From the NCBI GenBank assembly GCA_964426355.1, contig CAYRRA010000011.1, positions 1-40,917 on the forward strand: a DNA stretch of 40,917 nt. Reading direction: 5' to 3'. Origin of the DNA: JAJFTV01 sp964426355. GTDB taxonomy: Bacteria > Chloroflexota > Anaerolineae > Anaerolineales > Anaerolineaceae. Under the pieces are notes generated by a model, which made no database searches, had not been told where the DNA came from, and saw nothing but the letters and a program-made list of their open reading frames with translations. The first letter of the stretch is position 1, and the number at the start of each line of letters is the position of its first letter. The translations under genes were made by a program, and so were the position numbers. Positions 17,149 through 26,191 of the stretch are shown here, in pieces.

Positions 17149-17182
17149 AAAAAAGACCCTGGAAAAGTGCCAGAGTCTTTTT
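17149..17182 (-). terminator. Terminator of ppdK
   Basis: A 13-bp stem AAAAAGACTCTGG/CCAGGGTCTTTTT (one wobble on the minus strand) is followed by a T run, about 29 bases after the ppdK stop. It can also stop plus-strand transcription from the transglycosylase gene, with one C-A mismatch in that direction. Confidence 0.8.
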
Positions 17183-17210
17183 ATGATTAAACCTTGTTGC
17201 TTTCCAGGGT

Positions 17211-19958
17211 TTACCCGGCTTTGTGCTTAAGAGCTGCGTGAGCAGCAGCAAGGCGAGCGACGGGTACACGGAATGGTGAGCAGCTTACATAGTTGTTGCC
17301 AATTATGTGGCAGAATTCGATAGACGATGGATCGCCACCATGTTCACCGCAAATACCAACCTCGAGATTGACACGTTGGGTTCTTCCGTCTTTTACTGCA
17401 ATATCCATCAATCTTCCAACACCGTCGCGGTCGATGGTCTGGAAAGGATTCGTCGTCAGCACGCCATCTTCCACGTATTTCACCAGGAAGTTGCGCTCTG
17501 CATCATCACGGCTATAACCAAAGGTCATTTGAGTCAGGTCATTGGTGCCGAAGGAGAAGAATTCTGCGATTGAAGCAATTTCATTAGCTGTCACTGCCGC
17601 GCGCGGAATCTCGATCATCGTACCGAATTTGTATTCAAAGTTAACCTTTTTCGTTTGCATTACGTTTTGAGCAATCTCGACCAGGCGTGGCTGGATGACC
17701 TTGAGCTCGTTGATGTGCCCTGTGAGAGGAATCATGACCTCGGGTTTGGCGTTGATACCGCGCAAAGTACAATCGGCAGCAGCTTCAAAGATAGCACGGA
17801 CCTGCATTTCGACGATTTCAGGCATGACGATACTGAGACGGACACCGCGCAGACCCATCATTGGGTTGCTTTCGTGCATGCTTTCAACTTTGCTGAGAAG
17901 CTCTTCCTTTTCTGCCAAGCCGGTCGAAATACCCTTTACCCGCATGGTGATGACTTCTTCGAGCAATTCACGTTCTGAGGGCAGGAACTCGTGCAATGGC
18001 GGGTCGATCAGGCGGATGATAACCGGATAGCCGTCCATTGCTTCAAAGAGACCATCGAAATCCTTTCGCTGATAAGGTAAAAGTTCGTTGAGGGCTTCGG
18101 TTCGTTCTTTTGAGCTATCCGCCAGGATCATGCGCTGAACGATGGGTAACCTTTCCTGTTCAAAGAACATGTGCTCCGTTCGGCAGAGACCGATACCCAC
18201 TGCGCCATAACTTCGAGCGCGTTTTGCGTCGGCAGGGTAGTCGGCATTTGCCCAGACCTGCAAACCTCTTGTGGGCCAACCCTGGGGTACCTGACGGATT
18301 CCAGGGGTGGCGCAGATTTCGTCTGCCCAATGCAAAAGGGTGAGCAAATCGGTTTGTTCTTCGAGCGAAGGAGAAGTCAGTTCAAGTTGACCCACGAATG
18401 CTTCACCTGTTCCGCCATCAACAGAAATCCAATCACCTTCTACCAGGGTGATGCCGTTCGATTCCAGTTTACGTTTTTCCAGATCAATGCGAACGGCGGA
18501 AGCTCCAACGATACATGGAACACCAAATTGGCGAGCAACCACGGCTGCGTGCGATGTAGCCCCGCCTTCGCTGGTCAGAATGCCTTTAGCAGCCAGCATA
18601 CCGTGAACATCATCAGGTTTTGTGAAGGGGCGAACCATGATGACATCTTGCTTTTCATCCTTGGCTTTCTTTTCGGCGGTATCTGCGTCGAAGTAAATTC
18701 GTCCGACCGCTGCGCCTGGCGAGGCATTCACGCCGGTGCACAAGAGTTTGCCGGTTTGTAATGCTTTCTTTTTGGCTTCGTGGTTGAACTGGGGGTGAAG
18801 AAGGGCATCCACCTGGTCGGGTGAGACGCGCTTGATCGCTTCTTCTTTCGTAATCAAGCCTTCATTTACCATGTCCACGGCAGCTTTGGTTGCAGCTTTT
18901 GCGGTTCGTTTCCCATTACGGGTTTGCAGCATCCATAATTTACCACGTTCGATGGTGAACTCGACATCCTGCAAATCTCTATAGTGCAGTTCCAGCTTTT
19001 TGCAAATTTCAAGAAATTCTGCATAGGCTTCGGGCAGGTCTTTTCCGAGATCCTGGATTTTCTGAGTGTTGCGAATGCCTGCGACGACATCCTCGCCCTG
19101 TGCGTTTAATAGATAATCGCCATACAAAACCTTTTCGCCATTGGCAGGGTTGCGTGTAAAAGCGACACCTGTTCCCGAATCGTTGCCCATGTTGCCAAAG
19201 ACCATGGTAACGATATTGACTGCTGTTCCGAGGTCATCAGCGATATGGGACGCACGTCGGTAATCGATAGCGCGTTTTCCGTTCCATGATTTGAAAACGG
19301 CTTCAGTTGCCAGTTTCATCTGTTCAACTGGTTCCTGTGGGAAATCGAACCCTTTTTCTTTCTTCACAACCGATTTGAAGAGCTCTGTAAGCTCTTTTAG
19401 ATGGTCAGCAGTCAAATCGGTATCGAATTTCGCACCTTTTGCGTGTTTATAATCTTCCAATACATCTTCAAAGGCTTCATCAGGGATTTGCAGCACGACA
19501 GAACCGAACATCTGGAGCAAACGACGATATGAGTCGTAAACAAAACGCTCATTTTGGGTCAGTTCAACCATACCTTTCGCAGTCAGGTCGTTTAAACCGA
19601 TGTTCAGTACTGTATCCATCATGCCTGGCATGGAAAATTTTGCGCCTGAACGACAGGATACCAGCAGAGGATTTTTGGTGTCGCCAAATTTCTTCCCGGT
19701 TGCTTCTTCGGTAGCTTTTAGAGCAGCCAAAATTTGATCCCACGCGCCTTCTGGGAATTGATTCCCAGCTTTGAGGTAGGCATTACAAGTTTCAGTGGTA
19801 ACTGTAAAACCAGGGGGAACTGGAACGCCGATACGGGTCATATCCGCAAGGTTTGCGCCTTTGCCGCCTAAGAGGGCACGCACTTCTTCCCAATCACCAT
19901 TGACATATTCTTCAGCCTGTTTCACTTCACTGAATAAATACACCCATTTTTTTGACAT
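17211..19958 (-). CDS. ppdK: Pyruvate, phosphate dikinase
   Basis: Interconverts pyruvate + ATP + phosphate and phosphoenolpyruvate + AMP + PPi. In fermenters it often runs toward pyruvate to gain ATP from PPi, or toward PEP for gluconeogenesis. The protein of about 915 residues has the N-terminal ATP-grasp start (GGKGANLADM), the central phosphohistidine motif GGATSHAAVVARQFG with its catalytic His, and the C-terminal PEP/pyruvate barrel ending in VGICGEHGGDP with the catalytic Cys. Length and motifs are complete. ATG 19958 follows AGGAGG closely. It is a single-gene unit with its own terminator, divergent from the acyl-CoA synthetase gene. I see no adjacent regulatory protein (DUF299 type). 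Confidence 0.97.
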   Translation of the reverse strand: MSKKWVYLFSEVKQAEEYVNGDWEEVRALLGGKGANLADMTRIGVPVPPGFTVTTETCNAYLKAGNQFPEGAWDQILAALKATEEATGKKFGDTKNPLLVSCRSGAKFSMPGMMDTVLNIGLNDLTAKGMVELTQNERFVYDSYRRLLQMFGSVVLQIPDEAFEDVLEDYKHAKGAKFDTDLTADHLKELTELFKSVVKKEKGFDFPQEPVEQMKLATEAVFKSWNGKRAIDYRRASHIADDLGTAVNIVTMVFGNMGNDSGTGVAFTRNPANGEKVLYGDYLLNAQGEDVVAGIRNTQKIQDLGKDLPEAYAEFLEICKKLELHYRDLQDVEFTIERGKLWMLQTRNGKRTAKAATKAAVDMVNEGLITKEEAIKRVSPDQVDALLHPQFNHEAKKKALQTGKLLCTGVNASPGAAVGRIYFDADTAEKKAKDEKQDVIMVRPFTKPDDVHGMLAAKGILTSEGGATSHAAVVARQFGVPCIVGASAVRIDLEKRKLESNGITLVEGDWISVDGGTGEAFVGQLELTSPSLEEQTDLLTLLHWADEICATPGIRQVPQGWPTRGLQVWANADYPADAKRARSYGAVGIGLCRTEHMFFEQERLPIVQRMILADSSKERTEALNELLPYQRKDFDGLFEAMDGYPVIIRLIDPPLHEFLPSERELLEEVITMRVKGISTGLAEKEELLSKVESMHESNPMMGLRGVRLSIVMPEIVEMQVRAIFEAAADCTLRGINAKPEVMIPLTGHINELKVIQPRLVEIAQNVMQTKKVNFEYKFGTMIEIPRAAVTANEIASIAEFFSFGTNDLTQMTFGYSRDDAERNFLVKYVEDGVLTTNPFQTIDRDGVGRLMDIAVKDGRTQRVNLEVGICGEHGGDPSSIEFCHIIGNNYVSCSPFRVPVARLAAAHAALKHKAG

Positions 19959-20006
19959 CAAAACCTCCTTGAGGAAAATTTAAAAAATTTCTTCACTAAA
20001 TATTCG

Positions 20007-20015
20007 ATTTTACCA
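20007..20015 (-). promoter_or_regulatory. Candidate extended -10 promoter of ppdK
   Basis: On the minus strand TGGTAAAAT forms an extended -10 box. No convincing -35 is seen. The start would be near 20000, about 41 bases before the ppdK start codon. Confidence 0.35.
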
Positions 20016-20142
20016 TACTCTGGAGCTTGTTTTCAGGATTTTTTCCGAAAGTGAATATTGGTTATTTTTACAGGAAGAATTACGAGTTTTCATGTGACAA
20101 GCTGTCGATATTTTGAGAAAAGTATGCTGAAAGGTTATCCGT

Positions 20143-20178
20143 TATAATATCGAGGTTGAGCTTCTTGGTTCAAGAAGC
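20143..20178 (+). promoter_or_regulatory. -10 box plus 5' stem-loop upstream of the acyl-CoA synthetase gene
   Basis: A perfect TATAAT lies at 20143-20148 without a clear -35. The expected start near 20155 is followed at once by a perfect 8-bp hairpin GCTTCTTG-GTT-CAAGAAGC (20160-20178). There is no T run, so the hairpin is more likely a 5' protective structure or operator than a terminator. Confidence 0.45.
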
Positions 20179-20217
20179 ATTCCGTTAGAAAAAAATTTCT
20201 ACTTGAAAGAGGGAAAA

Positions 20218-22320
20218 ATGGGAAATCCGATCCAGTATTTCTTTACCCCACGCGGAGTAGCTCTGATTGGCGCTTCCTCCAGCCCTGACAAACTGAGTTA
20301 CGGGGTTATGGAAAACATGACCAAATATGGTTTTCAAGGTGCTGTTTATCCGGTCAATCCCAAAGGTGGTGAAATCTTGGGACATACCTGTTATACAGAT
20401 ATTTCAAATGTCCCAGACCCGGTGGATCTGGCTGTGGTGATGATACCTGCGCCCTATGTTCCTGCAACGCTTGAGGCATGTGGGAAACGAGGCGTGAAGG
20501 CGGTTATCATCATTTCGGGCGGATTTAAAGAAGTTGGAAAAGATGGAGCTGCTCTGGAAGCAAAATGCCTTGATATTGCACATCATTACGGGATGCGCAT
20601 CATTGGTCCGAATTGTGTTGGAGCGATGGATCTTTACAGTGGATTGAACACCACCTTTATCCGTGGTGTGCCGGAGACAGGTCATATCGGGTTTATCTCT
20701 CAGTCGGGTGCGGTATGCGGTGCGGTGATTGACCTGGTCAAAGACAAAGGTGTTGGTTTCTCGCATTTTGTCAGCATGGGCAATGAAATGGATGTTGATG
20801 AAACTGATTTGATCGATTTTCTAAAAGATGATCCCAATGTGCGTGTAATTGCAGCTTATGTCGAAGCAATCCGTAACGGACCGCGGTTTATTGAGACAGC
20901 AAAACGTGTCTCTCGAGAAAAACCAATTGTGTTGTTAAAAGCAGGTCGTTCAGAGGCAGGTGAAAAAGCAGTTTCTTCGCATACGGGATCTCTTGCTGGA
21001 ACATATACTGCTTACCAATCGGCATTTAAGCAAGCAGGGGTTATTGAAGCAAATTCTGCTCAGGAATTATTCGATATTGCAGCTGCTTTTGCCAGCCAAC
21101 CACTCCCAAAAGGGAAGCATGCTGTAATCGTCACCAATGCAGGCGGACCTGCTGCATTAGTATCAGATAGCATTTCAAAATACGGGTTCAAACTGGTGGA
21201 TTTACAAGAACAAACCAAAAACTTCTTGCGAGAACGTTTGAACCCCAGCGCACAGGTGGAAAATCCTGTGGATATGCTGGGAGGAGCTACACCTCAAGAA
21301 TACGGCATGGCTTTGGAGAAGGTAATGGAAGATGAGTTTGTGGATGTGGTGTTACCGGTAAATGTCCCTACTTCATTGGTAGATCCTGTCCAGATTGCCG
21401 AAGCATTTGCAGATGCGGCAGCAAAAACCAATAAAACTGTTATATCCTGTGTAATGGGTGAAGCAAGTATCCATGAGGCACGAAGAATTTTACAGAAAAA
21501 GGGTGTGCCTATCTACACATTCCCGGAGCAGGTGGGGGTTGTTCTGAATTCAATGGAAAATTACAGCAACTGGCTGACTGTATCCAGCGCAGAGGAAGAG
21601 GAAACAAAAATTCAGGTTGATGCTGAACTCGCCCAAAAAACTGTTGAATCAAACAAGGCTGAGAAACACTGGGGTGAAGCGGTTGTTCGCCCTCTACTTG
21701 AGGCATATCAGATTCCAGTGGTTCAAGGAAAATCAGCAAGCAATTCTGAAGAAGCGGTAAGCGCAGCAGAAACATTGGGTTTCCCTGTCGCGATGAAGGT
21801 TATTTCTCCTGATATTTTGCATAAATCTGATGCCGGTGCTCTGCGACTGAACTTGAAGTCTTCTGAAGAAGTTCAAAAAGCGTATGAAACGGTTCTTGAA
21901 AACAGCCTGAAATATAAACCAGATGCGAAAATTGAAGGTGTCCTGATTGAAATGATGGCGCCGAAAGGCATTGAGATCATTGTAGGGATGCGACGAGATG
22001 CCCAGTTTGGACCCTTAATGATGTTCGGTCTGGGTGGGATTTATGTTGAATTGTTCACCGATATTGCCTTTAGAATTGCGCCATTCAGCCGACGCACTGC
22101 CCGTGAGATGATCCGGGAGACAAAAGCGGGAACCTTATTGGCTGGTTTACGCGGTCAAAAGCCGACGGATGAGGATGCGGTGGTGGATGTGATTTTGCGC
22201 CTGGCGCAATTGTCTATGGATTATCCACAGATTGAAGAAATTGAGATTAACCCTTTAATGGTTTTAGAAAAAGGGAAAGGTGCTGTGGCATTGGACGCAC
22301 GGGCAATCCTTAAATCCTGA
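20218..22320 (+). CDS. Acyl-CoA synthetase, NDP-forming (acetate-CoA ligase, ADP-forming type)
   Basis: A 700-residue single-chain enzyme with domains in the order CoA-binding, succinyl-CoA ligase-like, and C-terminal ATP-grasp. Visible landmarks are the N-terminal GASSSPDKLSYG, the phosphohistidine region SSHTGSLAGT, and the ATP-grasp segments GFPVAMKVISPDILHKSDAG and EINPLMV. The reaction is acyl-CoA + ADP + phosphate to acid + ATP + CoA. In anaerobes it is a route from acetyl-CoA or branched acyl-CoA to ATP. I start at ATG 20218 (GAGGG about 5 bases upstream) and not TTG 20203, which would place the ribosome site inside the gene. With ppdK next door the region serves energy conservation around pyruvate. 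The acyl substrate is not determined. Confidence 0.9.
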   Translation: MGNPIQYFFTPRGVALIGASSSPDKLSYGVMENMTKYGFQGAVYPVNPKGGEILGHTCYTDISNVPDPVDLAVVMIPAPYVPATLEACGKRGVKAVIIISGGFKEVGKDGAALEAKCLDIAHHYGMRIIGPNCVGAMDLYSGLNTTFIRGVPETGHIGFISQSGAVCGAVIDLVKDKGVGFSHFVSMGNEMDVDETDLIDFLKDDPNVRVIAAYVEAIRNGPRFIETAKRVSREKPIVLLKAGRSEAGEKAVSSHTGSLAGTYTAYQSAFKQAGVIEANSAQELFDIAAAFASQPLPKGKHAVIVTNAGGPAALVSDSISKYGFKLVDLQEQTKNFLRERLNPSAQVENPVDMLGGATPQEYGMALEKVMEDEFVDVVLPVNVPTSLVDPVQIAEAFADAAAKTNKTVISCVMGEASIHEARRILQKKGVPIYTFPEQVGVVLNSMENYSNWLTVSSAEEEETKIQVDAELAQKTVESNKAEKHWGEAVVRPLLEAYQIPVVQGKSASNSEEAVSAAETLGFPVAMKVISPDILHKSDAGALRLNLKSSEEVQKAYETVLENSLKYKPDAKIEGVLIEMMAPKGIEIIVGMRRDAQFGPLMMFGLGGIYVELFTDIAFRIAPFSRRTAREMIRETKAGTLLAGLRGQKPTDEDAVVDVILRLAQLSMDYPQIEEIEINPLMVLEKGKGAVALDARAILKS

Positions 22321-22487
22321 CAGGGTGAGCCAGACTCTGGGCATCGGTTGAACTGGATATTGCACAGAGCACATGCAAGCCAACCGATTGCCTCTTTTGG
22401 TTCGCCTGGAAGGGGTAATTCATGATAGGTTTTCATGGCGAATTGAAAACAGAGGGCAGCTTGCGAATTTTTGAATAACAAAAATGA

Positions 22488-22527
22488 TAGGGTCTTTGTA
22501 AACAGGTTGTAAGGTACAAAGACCCTA
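22488..22527. terminator. Strong stem-loop, probable terminator after the acyl-CoA synthetase gene
   Basis: A perfect 13-bp inverted repeat (TAGGGTCTTTGTA, 22488-22500; its complement 22515-22527) with a 14-base loop. The plus-strand tail TTATTTG is only partly T-rich and the minus-strand tail is TCATTTTTG. It lies 168 bases after the gene and 50 bases before the next. The stretch 22321-22487 has no feature I can identify. Confidence 0.6.
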
Positions 22528-22577
22528 TTATTTGCGATAATTAGGCAAGGCAATGACCCCAAACATGGAGGAAATGG

Positions 22578-22991
22578 ATGAAGATACTTGTCATCGATGA
22601 TGACAGCGCAATGACTGATTTACTCGAAATATTACTGGAACCGATATCAATAGAGGTGATTACAGCTAATTCAGGAATGAATGGTGTGGATGAGGCGAAA
22701 GCCTGTGATCCCGATATGATTATTCTTGACCTGATGATGCCGGATGTGGACGGATGGCATATTTGTAAAGAAATCAGAACATTCAGTAATGTTCCAATTC
22801 TAATTCTTTCTGCATTAGACAGCCCTGGTCTTATTGCTGAAGCTTTAAATGCTGGTGCAGATGACTATTTGATTAAACCTGTCACAAAGAACATGTTAAT
22901 TGCTCGCGTGAATCGGCTGGCAACACGTATTTCGAAAAATGGGAGAAATGCAAGTACTTTGGTTATACCGGATTCGTCTGTTCAACGATAA
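22578..22991 (+). CDS. Stand-alone response regulator receiver protein (second)
   Basis: A 137-residue protein made of one receiver domain plus a short tail of about 15 residues. The acidic pocket IDDD follows the first strand, the phosphoacceptor Asp is in ILDLMMPDVDG, the conserved Ser is in ILSAL, and the Lys is in LIKPV, so phosphorylation should be possible. No DNA-binding domain follows, unlike OmpR-type regulators, which it otherwise resembles. GGAGGAA lies just before ATG 22578. The gene is followed by a zinc-ribbon gene 89 bases later. No histidine kinase is adjacent, so the signal is unknown. Confidence 0.88.
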   Translation: MKILVIDDDSAMTDLLEILLEPISIEVITANSGMNGVDEAKACDPDMIILDLMMPDVDGWHICKEIRTFSNVPILILSALDSPGLIAEALNAGADDYLIKPVTKNMLIARVNRLATRISKNGRNASTLVIPDSSVQR

Positions 22992-23080
22992 AGAATCATT
23001 CAGGAAAACCCATTCATAGTAAAATTAAATGATAAAGAAATCTCGATGTTCTATCCTTTTTTTGAAGATGGAGGAATAGC

Positions 23081-23377
23081 GTGCAGACCTGTACGAAATG
23101 TGGTAAGAATAATCCGGATACAATCCGTTTTTGTGTTCAATGCAAGGCTGATTTGCTGGAATTTTCTCATTTTGCAGTAGCATTAAAAAACCTCCGCAGC
23201 AATCCACGTGTACGGGCGGTCAGGATATCGGTGAATGAAGATGCATGCCCGGTTTGTCAGCAGGCGCGGGGAAACTATCCCATTGATCAGGTGCCGGTAT
23301 TGCCGATCAAAGGTTGTTCCAACCCGAATGGCTGCCACTGTTCGTATGAACCCTGGTTGAGCTCAATTTATCCCTGA
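23081..23377 (+). CDS. Small zinc-ribbon protein
   Basis: A 98-residue protein opening with a four-cysteine zinc ribbon (CTKCGK at 4-9 and CVQCKA at 18-23). A second group of cysteines follows (CPVCQQA near residue 62, then GCSNPNGCHC near 86-93), enough for two metal sites. There is no membrane segment. GTG 23081 is supported by GGAGGA (23070-23075). I do not recognise the family. Similar zinc-ribbon proteins bind nucleic acid or act as protein adaptors. It may be co-transcribed with the receiver gene upstream, but the gap of 89 bases leaves this open. Confidence 0.7.
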   Translation: MQTCTKCGKNNPDTIRFCVQCKADLLEFSHFAVALKNLRSNPRVRAVRISVNEDACPVCQQARGNYPIDQVPVLPIKGCSNPNGCHCSYEPWLSSIYP

Positions 23378-23415
23378 TTACACGAGTAATTGATCGCGGT
23401 GGTAAAAACCCTTGA

Positions 23416-24903
23416 TTATTTTTCCCCTTCTCCGAATGAGCCAGTATTAAAGTCTGTGATTATCATCTTTGCCAGGTGAAAAGCCTCATCCTTATTGGTG
23501 ACGTCTCCGGTTACCTGGGCTTCTTTAATCTTTTCCAGCAGCAACCCAACAATTGGGCTGGGTTTTAAAGATAATTTATCGCATAACTCCGTTCCGTTCA
23601 CCACGAGATCAGGATTAATCACTTCATAATATTGGTTCCACCAGGCATGGAGAAGGCTGCTAACGATCTCCATTTGCTGTACCCATTGCATTTGCTCAAC
23701 CTGGAAACCACGAAATGCCCAGTATTCTGCTAATTTAAGTAAGCAGATATCAATGCCAGCTTCCGAGTTCTTTTTGAAATACCGGTGAATTTGCAGCTGG
23801 TCTGGTTGAGTATTCGCTTCAAATAATGGGTCACAAAGTGCATAATTCGCCAGGATTTGGCGCGCACGGAGAATTTCCTGGTTTGAGAAAGCCAATGCTT
23901 TACAACGATCGATAAACCTTTTGAGATATTCATCTTGAGGCAAACTTTGGCAATACTGGCTGAATGATTTCCTGGAAAATGAAAAGAGAGCAGCGAACAG
24001 GATAAGTGCTCTTAACGGGCGGTACGGATTCAGCGACTGTGCATAGTGATTTCGAAATTGGTTTCGATATTTACCAAGAACCAAAACAACCAGCCCTGCC
24101 ATCAAATTCTCATGCTTTTCTTGTGGCGTCCCTAGCAATATATCCAACAGCACATCGGTTTTCTCTATGGCAGAAAGCACGTTTTCTGTAGCTTGACGGG
24201 TCAGGTTAGATGGTGTAACTGGGTTAAACAGAGGGTTTAACTCGGGCAAGATGAACGGGAGAACGCGAAAATGTTGCATCAGGCGAAGAGCCTGGGCTGA
24301 TTTTCCTTCTCCCAGAATTCGAAATAATTCATCACGAATTCGTTCCCCGGAGACATTCTGTAACAAATGGGAGGCAGTTTCCATTTGTTTGCGAGTTTCC
24401 TGATGAATTTTTAATTGAAGCAATAATGAAAATCGAATACCACGTAAGATGCGCAATGGGTCGGAAAGGAGACTGTATTCTGAGCAGCCACGAAGAATTC
24501 CTTCTTTCAGGTCGGAAGCTCCCTTAAGAGGGTCAATCAGCATGCCTTTTTCTAGATCGAAAGCCAGGGCATTGATTGTAAAGTCACGGTCGAGTAAATC
24601 GGTTTCCAGTGACCCACCCCGGGCAGAAGCAAAATCGATATTGGTTGGGTGCCCTTGTGCGTCATGGATGATGACGCGGGCGGTATTTCGCCGGTCATCG
24701 AGCATGAAGAATGCACCACCAGAACGGTTCGCGATGGTTCTGGCAACACGGCTAGCGTCTCCGACGACAACAAAATCGAGGTCATGAGTTATTTTGTTAA
24801 GAAGCAAATCACGAACTGCTCCACCCACCAGATAAGCGGGCGTTTTATCTTGTTCAATCGCACTAAGAATTGTTGGATAGTTAGAGAGTAATTGTTGCAA
24901 CAT
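23416..24903 (-). CDS. CCA-adding enzyme/poly(A) polymerase family nucleotidyltransferase
   Basis: A 495-residue class II tRNA nucleotidyltransferase-type protein. The head domain has the flexible-loop and catalytic motif LVGGAVRDLLLNKITHDLDFVVVGDA with the two metal-binding aspartates (DLD). The RRDFTINA-like motif appears as DRDFTINALAFD, then the neck as DPLRILRGIRFSL. The C-terminal part is helical and poorly conserved. Likely role: adding or repairing the CCA end of tRNAs. An A-adding or poly(A) role cannot be excluded from sequence. It is last in the tdk-hpt operon, 10 bases after the hpt stop. No HD metal-dependent phosphohydrolase motif is visible in the tail. Confidence 0.88.
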   Translation of the reverse strand: MLQQLLSNYPTILSAIEQDKTPAYLVGGAVRDLLLNKITHDLDFVVVGDASRVARTIANRSGGAFFMLDDRRNTARVIIHDAQGHPTNIDFASARGGSLETDLLDRDFTINALAFDLEKGMLIDPLKGASDLKEGILRGCSEYSLLSDPLRILRGIRFSLLLQLKIHQETRKQMETASHLLQNVSGERIRDELFRILGEGKSAQALRLMQHFRVLPFILPELNPLFNPVTPSNLTRQATENVLSAIEKTDVLLDILLGTPQEKHENLMAGLVVLVLGKYRNQFRNHYAQSLNPYRPLRALILFAALFSFSRKSFSQYCQSLPQDEYLKRFIDRCKALAFSNQEILRARQILANYALCDPLFEANTQPDQLQIHRYFKKNSEAGIDICLLKLAEYWAFRGFQVEQMQWVQQMEIVSSLLHAWWNQYYEVINPDLVVNGTELCDKLSLKPSPIVGLLLEKIKEAQVTGDVTNKDEAFHLAKMIITDFNTGSFGEGEK

Positions 24904-24913
24904 CTTTCACATG

Positions 24914-25477
24914 TCAGGGCTCATGATCGGGCGCGTACTTTTCAAGGTCAACCACACCGATAAACGGCAGGTTGCGGAAATAATCATCCAGGTCAAGCCC
25001 GTAACCGAAAACGAATTTATTTTCAATGACAAATCCGGTGTAGCGGATGGGTACATCCACTTCACGCCGCTCAAATTTATCCAAAAGAGTGCAGACGTAA
25101 AGGCTCTTTGGTTTTCTTGTTGCTAATAATTCAATTACGGAAGAAAGGGTATAACCACTGTCAATGATATCTTCTACTAGTAAAACATCTTTATCGAATA
25201 TCTCAGTGTTAAGATCCAGGGAAATTCTCACATGCCCCGTGGATTCGCGCTTGCCAGCCCCGTAGGAGGCGACAGCCATGAACTCGATTGCGTGGGGGAT
25301 AGTAATACGGCGCATCAGGTCAGTCAGAAACATAACCCCGCCGCGCAGAATGCAAATCAACAGCAAGTTTTTCCCGGCATAGTCTTTTGAAATCTCGGCG
25401 CCAAGTTGGGAAATCCGTTCTTGCAAGAGATCCTCTGGGATCAAGATTTCTTTAAGGAAAGAATGGTAGTCCTTCAT
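24914..25477 (-). CDS. hpt: Hypoxanthine (guanine) phosphoribosyltransferase
   Basis: Converts hypoxanthine or guanine with PRPP to IMP or GMP, a purine salvage step. The 187-residue protein has the PRPP-binding motif VLLVEDIIDSGYTL, the ILRGGVMFLTDLMR segment near residue 45, and the flexible-loop region SYGAGKRESTG. I start at ATG 25477 with GGTGAT upstream, which complements the 16S tail. TTG 25480 just before it is less likely. It sits 32 bases after tdk and 10 bases before the nucleotidyltransferase gene, so the three form one operon for nucleotide salvage and tRNA end maintenance. Confidence 0.95.
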   Translation of the reverse strand: MKDYHSFLKEILIPEDLLQERISQLGAEISKDYAGKNLLLICILRGGVMFLTDLMRRITIPHAIEFMAVASYGAGKRESTGHVRISLDLNTEIFDKDVLLVEDIIDSGYTLSSVIELLATRKPKSLYVCTLLDKFERREVDVPIRYTGFVIENKFVFGYGLDLDDYFRNLPFIGVVDLEKYAPDHEP

Positions 25478-25512
25478 CAATCACCAGTCCTGAAAAATGT
25501 TACGTTGGTTTG

Positions 25513-26085
25513 TTAATCGCGGGGGACAATATGATGCTTTCTGCAACGTGCTTCATACATTTCAGAAGCGCCAACAATCACGATGGGGTCATTGTAGTGT
25601 GCTGGTTTGCCGTTAACAAGTCTTTGGGTGCGGGACGCTTCTTCGCCGCAAACCATGCAGATGGCGTGCAGTTTAACTACATCTTCAGCCAATGCTAGAA
25701 ATGCAGGCATGCAACCAAACGGCTCCCCTCTAAAATCACAATCCAAACCGGTAATGATGACGCGCAAGCCACGATCTGCCAGTATCTGTGCAACCTGGAC
25801 GATTTCTTCATCGAAAAACTGTGCTTCATCAATGCCAACAACTGTGGTATCGTCTTCCAGATTCGTAAGAATATCTGTTGATTTCTTAAGCGGTAAAGCA
25901 GCAAAATCCGCTCCGGAATGGGATGTTACCCTTTCGATATTATAGCGGTTATCAATGATGGGTTTAAATACCTGGACTTTTTTCTTAGCGATTGTTGCTC
26001 GGCGAAGCCGACGGATCAACTCTTCAGTTTTACCGCTAAACATTGAACCACAAATCACTTCCAATGAACCGGTGTGATGTTTCAT
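25513..26085 (-). CDS. tdk: Thymidine kinase (type II)
   Basis: Phosphorylates thymidine to dTMP with ATP. The 190-residue protein has the P-loop CGSMFSGKTEELIRR at the N-terminus, the Walker B-like segment VVGIDEAQFFD with the catalytic Glu, and a zinc-binding set of cysteines (CMVCG, later CRKHH). All are typical of the tetrameric TK1-like family. ATG 26085 follows AGGAG closely. First gene of the tdk-hpt-nucleotidyltransferase operon. Its probable promoter region holds nested inverted repeats (26192-26236). Confidence 0.96.
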   Translation of the reverse strand: MKHHTGSLEVICGSMFSGKTEELIRRLRRATIAKKKVQVFKPIIDNRYNIERVTSHSGADFAALPLKKSTDILTNLEDDTTVVGIDEAQFFDEEIVQVAQILADRGLRVIITGLDCDFRGEPFGCMPAFLALAEDVVKLHAICMVCGEEASRTQRLVNGKPAHYNDPIVIVGASEMYEARCRKHHIVPRD

Positions 26086-26191
26086 GCTTCTCCTTTTTGA
26101 TTAATGGATAATCAGATTTTACACCAACTTGAAGGGGATAAAGAATAATCTTCTCTACTATTTGCCATGAATTAGGGAAAAGGTTTTTTTA

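Noticed and set aside
18440..18480. tRNA-like GTTCGATTCC segment
   Set aside because: It is antisense within ppdK coding sequence, and no cloverleaf arms can be paired around it. No tRNA was found in the window.
18171..18761. A 196-codon plus-strand open frame inside ppdK
   Set aside because: Antisense shadow of ppdK; no domain or start signal.
3561..22991. Idea that the two lone receivers at 3561 and 22578 are recent duplicates
   Set aside because: They share only general receiver motifs; the sequences around the motifs and the tails differ strongly.
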